A stretch of 64,000 nucleotides of DNA from Diprion similis (GCF_021155765.1 NC_060111.1:9051981-9115980); one strand, 5' to 3'; counted from the stretch's first letter, positions 51,131-64,000 are shown. A program made the numbers and translations. Notes: generated by a model from the letters alone, not told the origin.

Positions 51131-54100
51131 CTCAGAAAACGCTCCAGTCTGGTCCACCAATAAAAATCTTCGATCTTCTGGGCTGCCGAAGCCGTTCACA
51201 ATTCAAACAGAGGGCAGTGAAAAGGCTGAACGCTTAGACAAATCCCATTTACCATTTTCTCGGTTAACCATCACCAAAATGTCGATGTACTTGAAGTTTT
51301 GATCGATCCAGCTGATTTGCAGAGTTTCAAGTTACCCAAGTTTCAATAATTTTTTAAATATTTATCATGGAATGTCAATAATAGCAGCAAATTGAGTGTT
51401 TGATCAAAGTTGATCGATCGGAACTTCACGTACATAAATCTGAGCCAATAAGCATCATCTGATGATCTTTGAGAAGACAAGCGAACACTTCTTTCCGGAC
51501 TGTGAACATACATCACTATTGCCTCATCGCACAAACACGTCACACTTATATCTAATCTGACGAGTCTTTTCATGGCTGATTATTTATCTCGTGAATTTTG
51601 AAAAAATTATCTGTCGTTATTTGCCGCCATTTTGACTCTACTTAATCAGCAATGTTCTCTGCCAAGTGTTTAATTGTAAGACACTAGTCAGCGCTGTTTA
51701 CGGCAAATGGAATTCAATTGTGCAATAACATGAGGCTTTTCTAACAGGAGGTATCGAAAGCTATCGTTACTGCAACTTTCTTGCTTTTTTCACTAATTTT
51801 TTCTTCTCCGCTTACCTTTAGCCAGATAATTAACTACTTTTTTCTACCGCAGTCAGGCCGCGCGTTGGTACCTTAAAATTATTTCTGGTCGTGCAAATCA
51901 TGCTTTATAGTTGTTGAACCACACAAAGTATTCCAATGATTAACAATGCCTTTAAATTAAATCGCTGAATATTCATCGAGTATTAAAATTCGAACGATTG
52001 CATTGAGTTCGTTATAATCTCATAATTTGCTAAGAAATATCCTCAGAATTCCAAGTTTTCTAGGGAGTAGAGACCTTGATGAAAGACTGTATAGCATTAA
52101 TCGTCATGAATTTACTCACGTTTCATCCAAACTATTCCTTTGATGATGTATTACTTCGTTTTCCACTGAACGTCAATCACATGTTCACATAAAGTAAATC
52201 CTTTAAACCGAATAATCCTCACCTTCATCATCGAACTTTGACATTCGCAAATAATAGGTCAACGGGGTCATTCTAGACCCTCCGATGGTTTAGTTTGATC
52301 TACGATTTACACAGGTAGACGCAGGTGCATCGTATGGATCAAACTACGTATAAATTAGTTCCAGAGTTTGCACTTGGTTGAGCTGTAGTTCTAAAGTTGA
52401 CGTAAGAGGATCGGTAGAAACAACCATTTGATACGGATTCCGCCCTCATTTACCTTGCTTAAACATAACTGCACAGCTCAACCTACAATTTTGCTGTGGT
52501 AAATATACAAACGATTTTACAAAACCTGCAGGTAGCCATTTAGATGGCAGATATTTTTCTCACAATTTGTATCTCGATAAAAAATTATTCATAGAAATTG
52601 GGATTTGTTTTATTTGAAAGTTATTTACTCACATCGATTCCGGTGACGTACAATTTTTTTTTTTGTCAGAACTAATTGATAGGGAACGTTGTTATTAACG
52701 GTAATGTCAACCACGTCACTTAGTGATGTATTTTGCGGTGCCAACGATGTTTCAAAAACGATTTAATCGATTTATTTCAAATTTGGAAACGGTATTTGTG
52801 AATAGTTAATCCCTTTTACCGTAATTCGATTCTTCTTTCATACAAAATACTGGACGTTTCAATTTAAATTCGATTTTTTGTCAAAAAAAATTGTACACAT
52901 TTTAAATACGTTAGCAAAAAATATAACGTAAATAGTCATATTGTGGAAAATTGGATAAACTATCCAACAGTACTACCTCCGTAGTCAATCACGAGTACTT
53001 CGATCTGTGCTTACCGCAAGTAAAGCTGGAATTGAATTGTATGAGGTTTCACGAACGACTCCCCCATGATAACTTGTGGCTTTTGAGTATCCCTCAGGAT
53101 TTCATTTCTATGTATTCCACTTTGAAGCTCATTTTCTGCTAATGGTATTTACCTCCAACTTTCCATTGACAGTGGGACTCAAAAGCGGTGTACTGCCCTT
53201 TCAATTCACCGTTGGCGCACCACTCTCAGGGCGCTAATGGCTATCTGATTATATGACAGTGTCAGGTTCCTTCAAATTTTGATTTGATGTGAAGGGTAAT
53301 TTACTTCTGGCCATGGAACGCCACGCATAATGGCATTTACCGAGGCAACCGTCGCGTCGTCATGCTGATTTACTTGTACTTATGAAAATTACGTTGCGTG
53401 CTGTATCACTATTCTGACCACTGTGATACCCATTAGCATCAACATGAGGCTTTCCTTGACTTTTTTCATACCAACCAACTACTCTTTAACGTACCATTTG
53501 CAACGATGCCATGAGCCTACTGGGGCACAGTTAACACGATTAACGCGATGATGAAGCAATAACACAATTTAAAGAGGAACCAGATATTTTGCTCTAAACC
53601 ATCAAATTAGACAAACGGTATTCAAATTATTATTAATCAGAATGTGAAGAGATAACGCAATAACGTGTGGCGAGGTGACGCTAACCTTTCAACAAAGGAA
53701 ACATCATGTGGCGGTAAAAGCGAATGGACCATAGAATTCCATCTTACTGTTAGCAGCACTTGGCTGACTATATTGCTTTCATTTTTCCTTATCGTTTGAC
53801 GTTGAAGCTTTTGGCCTCTTTCTGACTGCTCGAGGATGAGTCAAGTAGGAAGAACAGAAAACGCCGTCAAAAAATCTAACAAATTTAGTTTTGACCATAT
53901 CCTGAGACCTCTTGTTGCTACCGTTCAACATTCGCGATTGAATGGAGGTGAGGTTGGTGGTCATAAGTTGTATTTTCAAACGCAATGACACGTTTTTCAT
54001 TAACATTGAGCTATCATTCTTATTGCATTCAAGCTATGTCTTGCAGATCATATTTTCAGTACGAATTTTTCTACATTTTCTGTACCGCTGCTATCGTTTA

Positions 54101-54360
54101 CTTATTTGCCGACTCATATTGCAGGTTGAAGGTAAAAGAAAGGCTGCCCGGATCGAGAAAAAAAAACATAAATATTTTTCATTATTGTAACAAAAAAAAA
54201 ATTTGTTGATAATATTTGAAGATATGTCGATGTTTTTTAAAAAGTTGTATCGAGATAAAGTTGTAATCGTAAGTTGTATCGAAATTTATATTTCAACAGT
54301 CATTCTCGAGAAAAAGAATTCTTAACTTGATCGGTCATCTCACCCCGAGAAAACTGTCTC
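51131..54360. other. No gene supported
   Basis: The minus-strand frames at 51343-51573 (76 codons) and 53779-54006 (75 codons, basic C-terminal tail) have no domain. The latter has a pyrimidine-rich stretch and CAG just before its tail that could be an acceptor, but no partner exon was found. Confidence 0.35.
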
Positions 54361-54368
54361 GGGCTGCA

Positions 54369-54410
54369 GTGACGTCAGCGGTAACTGCGCATGCGCAGTT
54401 GTGACGTCAC
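54369..54410. promoter_or_regulatory. Palindromic CRE-NRF1-CRE-like module
   Basis: GTGACGTCAG (54369-54378), ACTGCGCATGCGCAGT (54384-54399) and GTGACGTCAC (54401-54410) form a nearly symmetrical 42-bp unit. TGACGTCA is the CREB/ATF site and GCGCATGCGC the NRF1 (erect wing) palindrome. It lies about 410 bp upstream of the decayed THAP frame and could be that gene's former promoter, or the tip of a palindromic element. Confidence 0.55.
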
Positions 54411-54822
54411 GATGTCGAATGAATCGACTTATTCAAAACATCAACTGTTCACGTCATTTAAGACAGAAAGTAATTTTAGGCGCGTGGGAAAATATATTTC
54501 TGTTGAATATCAAACTTACATTTGGTATCTGAAGTTCATGAAAAGATGTCTTCCGTACTTATGTTAGAGCAGGTATTTTTTGATCGTACGGAAAAGAATA
54601 GTCAAACGTCTCAGTACCTGAAAGTGCTCCAATTTATACTCCACACATTTGCTTCCGAATTCCAAACACGAAAAACACTTGTCGCCATACTTCACGAGTA
54701 CAAGTAGCGCCGCGAGTGGCCAAATTTGTCACTTTCGATAGGACTCGCACTAACGTTGAAGAGTTGTCTGGCGATTATTTGTCATAATTTTTTCCCAAAA
54801 AACAAGTATTTGTACGAACAAA

Positions 54823-55095
54823 ATGCCTTCTTCCGGTGTAACGAAAGTGCAGGTCAATTGTTGTGCTGTCAGTTGTTATAATAGTTTCAGAAATACCGAG
54901 TAAATCGTTATTTACTATCCCTTTGCGACGACAGGGCGATTCAAAATGATTGGTTACGTTGTTCGTGCCATGGTGTAGCCCCGGAAGTTTTTGATTGGCT
55001 GAATCATTGGCGTAAACAGGGGAAAATGCTCGTCGAGTTGGCGCTGTCGTCAGTTTCGCGCATGGCTTCTTTACGCTTATCGTATTTATAATATT
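54823..55095 (+). pseudogene. Decayed THAP zinc-finger coding remnant
   Basis: THAP domains are C2CH zinc fingers of about 90 residues that bind DNA; they occur in host THAP proteins and in P-element-type transposases. An ATG at 54823 opens a frame with NCCAVSCYNSFRNTE, the first Cys pair and N-x-F context of a THAP finger, then a stop (TAA, 54901). The next frame gives SLFTIPLRR (the usual hydrophobic-x-x-I/F-P step), and a third gives QNDWLRCSCHG (54942-54974), holding the invariant Trp and the C-x2-H pair (Cys 54960, His 54969). Order and spacing fit one domain broken by a stop and two frame changes. No transposase body is recognisable downstream. A chance match is unlikely but possible. 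Confidence 0.5.
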
Positions 55096-56286
55096 CGTAT
55101 TCGGATTGCATTGAAAACTCACGCTGTCACGACATAAAAAGACCTACTTTACTTTTTTCATGCACAATATACTCCATTTTCCGCCAAGACTGACAGTTTA
55201 TATTTTCGTATGCTACCACGAATCTGAAGTCAGGATTTGATTGTTTCTAAATCCAAGATGGCTGATCAAAAATGGCGGATGTAAAATCGAAAAACTATCA
55301 AAATTCGATGATTCTGACCGAAAATTAGATTGTTCCATATTTTAACAGTCGTACGAAGTCACAAAGATCATTTGGAGTTGTAAATAAATTGTGATAAGAC
55401 TGTGACATGGAAATTTTTGAGGTCCTATCCAAACATTTTCCAATAAAACTACAAAAAAATATCATCTGCCATATTTATATTATTTTTTTTATGTAAAATA
55501 ACTTTAATTCTGTTAACCTGAGACTGTAAACTAATATAATAATAATATAAATATGGCATATGATATTTTTTTGTAGTTTTATTGGAAAATATTTGTAATT
55601 TTTTATTAGTGTTATTTTTGATCGCTGATATCTTTGAAACGGTTGATCTGAGGAACTTTGATCTTCAAACGTTTTTTGTAGAACGTGAAATTTTCTACAA
55701 ATTTCTTTTTTCATATTGTTGTTACGATGAACCGTTCCAAAGTAATAAAAATTCAAAAATAAACAAAAAAAATTTCCCGTGTTATTTAAATAGAAAATAA
55801 AGAAATGGATAGAGGCAAACCTTACTATTGATATTAAGAACTCATATTGGCGCCAAAATTTTTGGTTTTAGGTATACTATCAATTTCTGGACACCGTAAG
55901 AAAAAAAAAAATCGTCTTTTTTTGAAACACCCTAGTATGGATATTACTTACTGTGAGAACAACAAACGAAGCGGCTCCTTTGTCGAGACTAAACTTCGAC
56001 TTATACTCAACGCGCAGTAAAATTGGGACGTTTTCCTTCTCAATTTACTTGAAAATTAAAAAAAAATTTATAGATGTTTGATTTTATGATTATGACTGTT
56101 ATTGTTATTATTTTTTTGTTGAAAAATTTACCCGTCATATCTTTAGAACCACCGAAAATTTTTAATAAAATTGTTCAGGTTTTAACATTCCTACGGCTTT
56201 ACTAAAGGATTATTCAACACTGAAACTGCGAACTTTTTCTAAAAATATAGAATTTCAACTGATGACATTGTTTATGAAAACAACTA
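55096..56286. other. No gene supported; repeat fragments
   Basis: 55230-55330 has a GGATTTGA...AATCCAAGATGGC-type dispersed repeat. ATATGGCATATGATATTTTTTTGTAG near 55555 and its inverse near 55450 form an inverted pair about 100 bp apart. GAAACACCCTA at 55924 looks like the end of the mariner-like family. Confidence 0.45.
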
Positions 56287-57066
56287 TTGAGCGTATTGAA
56301 TACATTCCTAGATATTATAAGTAATGTAAGTTTAAAAAAAGTCTTTTTGCGTTTCATTCAAATCGAAGAGGAAAGAACATATTTAAATCTTTATAAATCC
56401 AAAGAAATCCAAGCTCTTCAAGGCTTCTTGTGTTATTTAGAACAAGTAATTAAAGATCTCTTTAAATGTTTGGCCGTGGAATTAGTGCGGTAGATCCCGT
56501 TCCTTCGTCGAGTGCTAGAAGCTCAAATGAAGCCGTTAATATGATTATAAAGTCTTTATCCGCTTATATGCATGGAAATTTACGCTGCTTTCAAGAAAGC
56601 GAACGAGAGGTTACGTTCCAGTTACTACCAGACACGGTAAATCATAAATGGAACCGAAACCGGCAGGTTTACTCGCTTCACGAAGCATCGAAAGCAATAT
56701 TTACACGATTAGTACTAATATCTTAATTTTCAACGCTTGATGAGAAATTAGGCACTTTATTTTCTTCTTTAAATTTATTTCGTGAAGAAGTTGTAAATGG
56801 AAACTTAGTTACGTACGTTGCGGATATTCACAATGTTTTATCTTTCAAATTGGTCACCCTAATTACGCGAATACTTGATAATATATGCACGGACAATGTG
56901 ACCAGTCAAGTGAAGCAATTAGAGATGTCTGAACTCTTTTTTTCTCCCTCAACTTTCTGCTCTACTTTATTATTCATGGGCTGCAGTTAGTCTTCATTTA
57001 ACATTTCGCTTCATGCTCATCCTTCAATAGAGGAATTCTACAGTCGTTTTTTTCACCTCATTTTAT
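56287..57066 (+). pseudogene. Decayed unrecognised protein-coding sequence
   Basis: Consecutive plus-strand open stretches with protein-like composition: 56287-56493, then 56466-56726 (begins MFGRGISAVDPVPSSSARSS), then an ATG-less frame at 56730-56987 (contains FREEVVNGNLVTYVADIHNV), continuing after one TAG (56988) to 57066. Stops and frame changes separate them, so this reads as one eroded gene of at least about 250 codons. No conserved domain is apparent to me. It could be a decayed host gene, a transposon product or an endogenous viral copy; the sequence does not decide. Confidence 0.4.
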
Positions 57067-60037
57067 AAATCCTGGCTTTATAGTCTTCCGCGGCTACAAT
57101 ATGAATTAACTGATAAGATCCTGACTCGGGTAATCAGACTTGACATACGTATCACAATGTGGGTATAAAAACACCTGTTTCCGTCATTCCTGGTTAATCA
57201 ATTTCCGGTTTCATTTATCGGGTTATACTGTTTGGTATTGAAGTGCGGGAAAGAATTATTTTACTACCATCACAGTAATAAGAGATTATAAGAAATTCCT
57301 ATTATCGTGACCGTCTGTCAAAAATCATTCTCGTATATTCGTAACGACTTCTGCATCTGAGGATTCATGAAAACTTTTGTTGTACTCAAATTTTAATCAT
57401 TGTCATCTGAAAAAATTTTCTCTTCTACACAACCAGATACTACAAAGGTTTGAATACCATTGATGAGTTGGGCTTGCTTTTTTGGAGTCAAAATTACAAG
57501 GATTGAGATATGTTATGATAAGTTGGAAGAACTTTTATATCAATTTTTCTACAAGTACTGTGTAACCGAAAAATTAACGCATTAAAATTAATGATCTAAT
57601 TACCCGTGACAAAAACGGTTGATCGTCTGTAGGCTCCAGATGTTCAGAACAACCGGGGCTCAACTTTGGTGAGAGGTGTCACATGGTTTCATGAAACATT
57701 CACGGCCAAAACTTCAGACGCTTACTGTAAACTGGCGCTTGTTAGTTTTGACACTTGTTACTTTCAACACCGGTCTAGTCTGCTTTGTTATTGCTCGAAA
57801 CTTTACTCAAAAGTGTGCTGTGCAGTGAGAGGCATCGGTTGACAAATAGTAACAGGTATGTATGAACAGCTTCCCAAAGTTTTCGGAATATCATTATGTT
57901 CAAGGGAAGCCGAGGGTTTATATGTATATAGGAAAGCGGGTAGGTCTTATCGATATTCAGTGCACATTTGCAAGTTCTCACATTTAATTAAGGCTACTAT
58001 TTCGTAAATTTTCGGAATTTTCCTTCGTATAGAAAATATGCTGAAAAGACGCAGTTATTGAAGTATTCATAATCCTCGAGATTAGTGTAAAATAATTTTC
58101 AACGACGTCCAACTACCTCCATTCGTAATATACTTTTTCAGAAAGGAAAAGAAAACTGCGCTATTTATTGTTTTCATCGAAGTAAACGTTTATGAAGCCA
58201 CCGTAAAAGATTACTTACTTAGTATTTTCCTTAAAAATGTATAAAACGTACAAGTTACGTTGAAAAAGTATTTAATCAAAAATGTGAGGCAAAAAATGAT
58301 TAGAAAACGTCACCGAAGTTTTAATCTGGTAACGTCTAATTCAAAAAGTTCAGGCAAGTATAAAAATGCGCACAGGTCAAAAAATGGAACGTGAAAAACT
58401 TTTTGTAAAATTCTGATGATCTTTTATTTTGGCTTATTTTATTTCTTATTCGTTCCGACGATTCTCTTGGGTTTCTGTGTATACTTAGATATTTATACAT
58501 TTTAAAATACTATAATAATACTATGTTCCGTTGTGAGTAGAAAAAGTGAGTGATTTCTGTGATGACTGTGAAGTTGCAACGTGAACCAAGATGAGCACTG
58601 TCATCATACGAATTAGATATCGCCCATCTGTGCGGTGTGACACACGATGTTTTTGAAGCACCTGTGATAGAATGTTTGATTTGAAGAATGGCAAAAAAAA
58701 TCTTGGAAATATTAGAAATAAAAAAAGTGACGTATAATCTTTTTATCTTGAATATTCGGAGATTTTTTTTGCCACATTTTGACATTGTTTCGAGAGTTTC
58801 AACGTACAAAACTATGTTTTTTTCTCCATTTCCTTGCTACAATGGAAGTACTGTTCAAATGGCTGATGTTATATCTAATTTTTTTTAGCAATTTTTCATC
58901 GTTAGTGATAACCAGTGGTTTCTGCCTAAATTCGAAACTAAGAATGAATTTATGCTTACTGGTACCTTTTCCAGTTGATTTGCAACGCTCAGGTTTTACA
59001 CAAAGTATTTTTTATTCATTTGGAACCGATTTGGAGGGTTTTCCGGTCGAAATTCAAAAATAACCCTTTTAAGGACTTCCTTAATGTGAACATAGAGCTA
59101 TGCAGTCGCATATTTCCGTCAGGTCTGAATTTACAAAGATTGTTCACACCGTTTCCAGAGGTTTTACCTAACCTCTGGGCTTTTGGCAGCGTAAGATCAC
59201 GAGGCAGAGAATATTTTTAAGTGAAATGAATCAGAAAAGCGGAATCCAAAAATATAATCAGGGCTTCTTTTTCGTATGGCAGTTTGAAACCCTGTTTTCG
59301 GAGATAGCTTGCATTTTCGCCAAAGATGCACGTTATAAATTGGTGTTTAGTTGATATAAAAATTCGTCCCTTCATGACTGATGATTTGATGATTTGAAAT
59401 ATTCCGTAATCAGTTTTTTTTTTCTGAAACAACAATGCGTTTAGTGTAAATTCCGCTTCATTCAGTCACGTTAATGGATGGCTGGTTTATCTAACACGTT
59501 CCGAGTTTTCGTACCTTTAAGATAAGATTTAAATAATTATAAGGCAATGAAGTCAGAAGGAACCCCCGAGGGACAGCATTCAAAAGCTACTTACTTTTTC
59601 ATCTCTTTATTATCTTTCATATTCATGCGTCTAATTAAAGGTTGTGGGAGGAGCATGACATTGCGTGAGTTTAAAGTAACTATTTACGCTGTTTGGAATA
59701 TATATTCATCGTACCAACGACGTGATTTTCAGATACAGTGGATTTAATCGTGCTACTTGCATGCTGTGCTCTTATTAATGCAATGTCTATAAGTCACGAA
59801 CCTAATTGATAAATAATAGTCAAGTATCGTGAAAATGAGTTTCATCATATCGCGCCTGCACTTACGTAATGCAGAACTGGCATCATGTTGAGAACTTTTT
59901 CATTCCAATGAATCAACAAATTATAAATAATATCGGTCGCAAGCCAAAGTCACGTAACAATAGCAACTATAGCTTCTACAGATATCGTACAGCCCAGTTT
60001 TTTGATCCCCAATCCTACAAAGCTGCAGATATCCTCC
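57067..60037. other. No intact gene; possible further decayed coding
   Basis: 57170-57300 has short coding-like scraps in line with the remnant to the left. Plus frames at 58688-58888, 58779-59063 and 58975-59220 overlap in different frames without any domain. The rest is AT-rich and unrecognised. Confidence 0.35.
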
Positions 60038-60857
60038 TTAAAGTGCTTATAAAGACACGTTGTACACCTCGAAAACGCGGAGATGCAAAACTCCTATACC
60101 GCTTAAGCGATCAGAGTAAAACCTGGGCAGTTAATGCCTTACTTTGGCAAAAAGTGGAGCGTCTTTTTACTTTTCCAAAATTTGGAAAAAAATTTTACAG
60201 ATTGGTTACCACCCACAGAAATTGGCCAAATTTTCACAGTTGCACGGAATGGATCGAACTATCCGGTATGATGCCACTCGGCGGTGATGAAACACACATT
60301 TTGAGTCCAATTCCATGAGATTTGATGGTGAAATGACGAAATGGCAGCTGATCTGGCTTTCGATTACGAAGTACACCAAAATCTCATTTTGGCGACATTT
60401 GTTACCGACATTACGCGCATACCGGTAATATATGCGTGTAATGTCGGTAAAAAATTACCGGCAGGCCTGAAAGATCGGTAACAAGTCTCGCCAAAATGAG
60501 ATTTTGGTGTTCTTCATGATCGAAAACCAAATCAGCTGCCATTTCGTCATTTCACCATAAAATCTCATGGGACTAGGCTCAAAATGTGTGTTTCATCACC
60601 GCCGAGTGGCATCATACCGGGCATCATACTGGATAGTTCGACCCATTCCGTGCAACTGTGCAAATTTGGTCAATTTCTGTGGGTGATAACGAATCTGTAA
60701 ATTTTTTTTCCAAATTTTGAAAACGTAAAAAGACGCTCCACTTTTTGCCAAAATAAGGTATGAACTGGCCAAGTTTCACTCTGATTGCTTAAGCGGTATA
60801 GGAGTTTTGCATCCCCGCGTTTTCGAGGTGTACAACGTGTCTTTACAAGCACCTTAA
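60038..60857. mobile_element. TTAA-flanked long foldback element, family A copy 4
   Basis: TTAA at 60038-60041 (TTAAAGTGCTTATAAAGACAC) and 60854-60857 (GTCTTTACAAGCACCTTAA). Arms and nested central palindrome match copies 1 and 2. The right arm has a small duplication (ATCATACCGGGCATCATACTGG) near 60610. The arm frame is fully open on the left and broken by a stop on the right. Confidence 0.85.
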
Positions 60858-63800
60858 AAATGAAAAACTAGTCGTCTTTGACCAAGATAACCATAAACTA
60901 CAAAAAAATACTTGATTTCAAGTTGGGCCTCGTATCAAATTCATTTCTGACGGTTAATATTTCCTATCAGTTCTGCAAGGACGTGGAATGATGAGGCCCA
61001 GCACTGTCTATTCAGGAGTTGCCAGCTAGTTTAGCATAGCAACAGTCATTCATGCAGGTGAATGTGTATGTATAATGTATCGACACGTGAGCAGGGCTAG
61101 TCGTATTCCCATCGATAAATTATGCAGGAGAGAGGGGCGACAAGTTGTTGACAGTGGTGGGCATGTGTGGCTTAATTAACCGTGTTATCTCATACGATTG
61201 TGTGGTGTTGAGTAGCCGTAATGTGATGCCATAATTGACCATGGTTGCAACGCGTTGAAGCAAAGATGTTGACCAGACATCGTTACCATGAGACCCAATT
61301 GAATTGATTTCTGCTTGAAAAGCAAAAATCCAGGATAAACTTCAGATGTTAATTAATACATAAGTGAATGTTAGTTTCATCATTGGGCATCCCAATTCTG
61401 TGATACAGGTATTGTTATTATTCATTTATTGACTGCGTTCAATTTTTGTTCAACTTTTTTCCATTACATTCAAGAGTTATTTTGAGAACACTATTTTGCT
61501 GTGACTAAAAAATTTGTGTAACCAAAGGTCACCACAATATATTATTGATAATGTATCAACGGTACGTCGCAGTTTAATTAGATAAAATAGATTTGAATTC
61601 TATTGACAACGCGTATTTACAAGATGTGCAAATGAGAGCAGCAAAAGATACATATTTTTTTACGTAGAATCCGAATCTGTTATAAAAATATGTATATCGT
61701 ATTTAAAAAAAATTGACTTCTGGTTTAAAAAACGCATATCCGGTCTCACCGGACGTCGTCAATTATATGATCATTCAATAGGGCAGGGTCGATATAGCCA
61801 TATTGGGTTTTCAGATTTTCGAAAAATCCAGTTCTCCAGATTTTAGAAGGGGTGGACGGGTGGTCTAGGACACCTGGTAGAATTTTACTGTACTCAGCAA
61901 AATAAACAAATTGACGCGCGTAAAGCATGGCACAAGAAATGAAAATCTTGATTCCCGGCTAAGGACACATCCGTGAAACTCTATAATCTATTGATTTGCT
62001 TGTAATTTGAACTCACCATAAAGCTTCGTAAAACAGCTGTTTCCTTGCAGGGATAACTATGGATTATTTTCTCATCATCACCACATTCCTACGAATCCTG
62101 CATCGCGAGTCGAACTCTTGAATCCTTAAAGAACCTCAAAAGTCGATTTGGTTAATGTCGAGAATGACAAATGGCAAATCCAAGAGGCTCATCGTAGCAT
62201 AGAACCCCAAGGCTGCCGATAACTTAGTCTAGGTCTGTACCATCTTAAAAATAGCTTCTAGTTAATATTATACTAGAAGAGCACAATTAGTAACATAAAA
62301 AAACAAAAAATAAAGACTTTAACTATTTCTAATGAAGTGTCTAGGTATCTGGACTCAAATGTCACTCAGTTGTCCGTACGATAGTTTACAAACAAATATA
62401 TTTCATGAACTCTATTAAAAGTCTAACTAACAGGTATTGACGCCACCTGTACACTAGAATCATAGATTTACTTAGCACTGTTCAGTTTCATTGTGTTTTA
62501 CGACGCATAGGATTTTGATACACATATAAATCCATAGGATTGATCATCCTTGGAATGATTACTATTGTTCATCCACCGACTGCGAATCGCGACTCAAAAG
62601 TAGTAGCCAAACGTTGTAATGTTCATTCGAATAAGGTAGTGAAGTCCGAATAACAAAATTTTGCGAAATACCTTGAACTCCTGATACCTTTATAGAATTT
62701 AAGTGCTCAGCAATTGCATGAAATCTGAATTTCTGAATTGGTGTTTAGACTTTAGAGGACATAGTTTCATAGTACACAATGGTATACTACAGCGTCTAGC
62801 TGGGACTTAAAGCGTCCGTGGTGGCCGATATTCGCACACTTTCCGGATTGCCAATCGTCTTATAAAGCTTCGCAATGGAAAATTCACGTAAAGGGAACGT
62901 TTGTTGTTGCATAAAATCATGAGTCATGGGTCCAAACCCTGTTCGGATGGAGATCAGGCTCATTTCCAAAAGTTTGACGCTAGTCACCTAACCTCAAATG
63001 AGAATGGAAAGTAGCGAGAAGCGTATTTTAAATGTTTAGTACTGTAACACAACTTTTAATTGTATTGCACTGCTGTGGTTCCACTTACCTTAAAAAAGTA
63101 TTTTATTATAAACATATAAATTCTCGGATAAAAAAAAATCCTCGTAATATATGCGCGCATGCGTTTATGATATTTCGCCCGTAAAAATTGCGATATCATA
63201 CAGGCGTGGTGCCATCTGCAATGCAATCACAGCATCTGCAGTGGATACACTCCTGGATCGTGATATGACATCTAGAGAATAAAAGGAATAGCATCGTAAC
63301 AGTTTTCCAGGCAGATCAAACGAACAAAGGTAACTGGTAAGCCAGTAGCTGCAGTGTGTTCCGACAAAGCATGGGCCGATGGTTGCTCGTCCGGAAAATC
63401 CTTTGGGTCTACTCGTCGTTGAGATTTCCGATCTCCAAAATAATTCGCGATCAGAGTCTCTCTAACGTGACAGTACCTAGTAGGTTAGTAAAAGCGTAAT
63501 CGCCTTTCTTCAGAATTGTTTTTAACAATTCTCATCGATGTTTTATTATGACTTGTAACTGCAAGGAAGCTGAGTGATGACTGTTAATGCAAAGTGAAAC
63601 GAACGAAGTTTTTGGGGATAGAAAGTCCAAAATTCAATGTCTATAAATATCAGTGCAGCGGAGATTGTGAATTAATAAGCTTGCAGAATTCGTTTTCTAT
63701 GAACGATTCTTTCCGTATTTTGCTCATACACGAATTCAGTATTCGGAGATTATCTTTGGCCTTGGAATCAAGCTCAGATTTTTTTGGTATTCTACGTCTT

Positions 63801-64000
63801 TCGTAGGTAGTGCGTTTTTTTTCAATTTGTGTTTTTCCATTTGTATTAGGAATTGCGATTCTGTTATATATTGCTAATTTAAGGGGGGACAACCATTTAG
63901 AACCTCGAAATTGAGCAGTTTTTTCGGAATTTTCTTGAAGGGGAAGAAATGGATGGATCTTTTTGAAATTTCGACAGTTTATTATACCTATTTTAATGAG
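60858..64000. other. No gene confidently supported
   Basis: AT-rich intergenic or intronic sequence. A CpG-richer patch near 63300-63500 includes a 42-codon plus frame starting MGRWLLVRKILWVY (63371-63499), with no other support. TTTAAGGGGGGACAACC near 63880 resembles AAGGGG-type ends seen at 4370 and 25818, so a further element may begin at the right edge. Confidence 0.35.

Noticed and set aside
59869..60318. 149-codon plus-strand frame ending GGDETHILSPIP
   Set aside because: Its 3' two-thirds is the left arm of foldback copy 4 and recurs in other copies; treated as element sequence, with the recurrent frame noted separately.
1..64000. Search for tRNA, rRNA or obvious structured RNA genes
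   Set aside because: No tRNA B-box/A-box pairs, rRNA segments or snRNA-like sequences were recognised by eye; a covariance-model scan could not be run.

Overview
This is a eukaryotic, AT-rich, intron-containing nuclear window, most likely from an insect. Hymenoptera is my guess from the style of the proteins and the crowd of short inverted-repeat elements; nothing in the sequence proves it. Two complete protein-coding genes can be read exon by exon with consensus splice sites. Nearly everything else is non-coding DNA built from small transposon derivatives, degenerate repeats and a few promoter-like CpG-richer patches.

Layout. 1-4100: GC/CpG-richer 5' region with tetranucleotide repeats and one good candidate first coding exon on the minus strand (3206-3406), whose gene would continue off the left edge. 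4495-9933 (minus): complete 12-exon gene for the cytosolic phenylalanine-tRNA ligase beta subunit (589 codons). 10130-11310: cluster of short elements sharing TGCGTTCC-type ends. 12015-12151 (minus): an unrecognised candidate first coding exon, head-to-head with 12734-18140 (plus), a complete 7-exon gene for a Cdc1/MPPE1 (PGAP5)-type membrane metallophosphoesterase (360 codons). 18141-23830: intergenic, with mariner-like, pogo-like and TTAA-flanked miniature elements. 23850-24416 (plus): promoter-like CpG-rich block ending in a strong splice donor, probably an orphan non-coding first exon. 24417-64000: about 39 kb with no confidently intact gene. It holds a family of roughly 800-bp TTAA-flanked foldback elements (30406, 37421, a half copy at 43514, and 60038), other palindromic elements (25818, 41504, 45813), the 3' end of a non-LTR retrotransposon (36455), a decayed THAP zinc-finger coding remnant (54823) just downstream of a palindromic CRE/NRF1-like site, and an unrecognised decayed reading frame (56287-57066).

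The two intact genes are housekeeping genes with unrelated jobs (cytosolic tRNA-Phe charging; GPI-anchor remodelling and ER export). I see no gene cluster or operon-like system. I did not find a convincing new biological system. The most interesting material is structural: a side-by-side pair of TTAA-flanked elements sharing one TTAA, long foldback arms with a recurrent reading frame, and an orphan promoter whose gene body is not visible.
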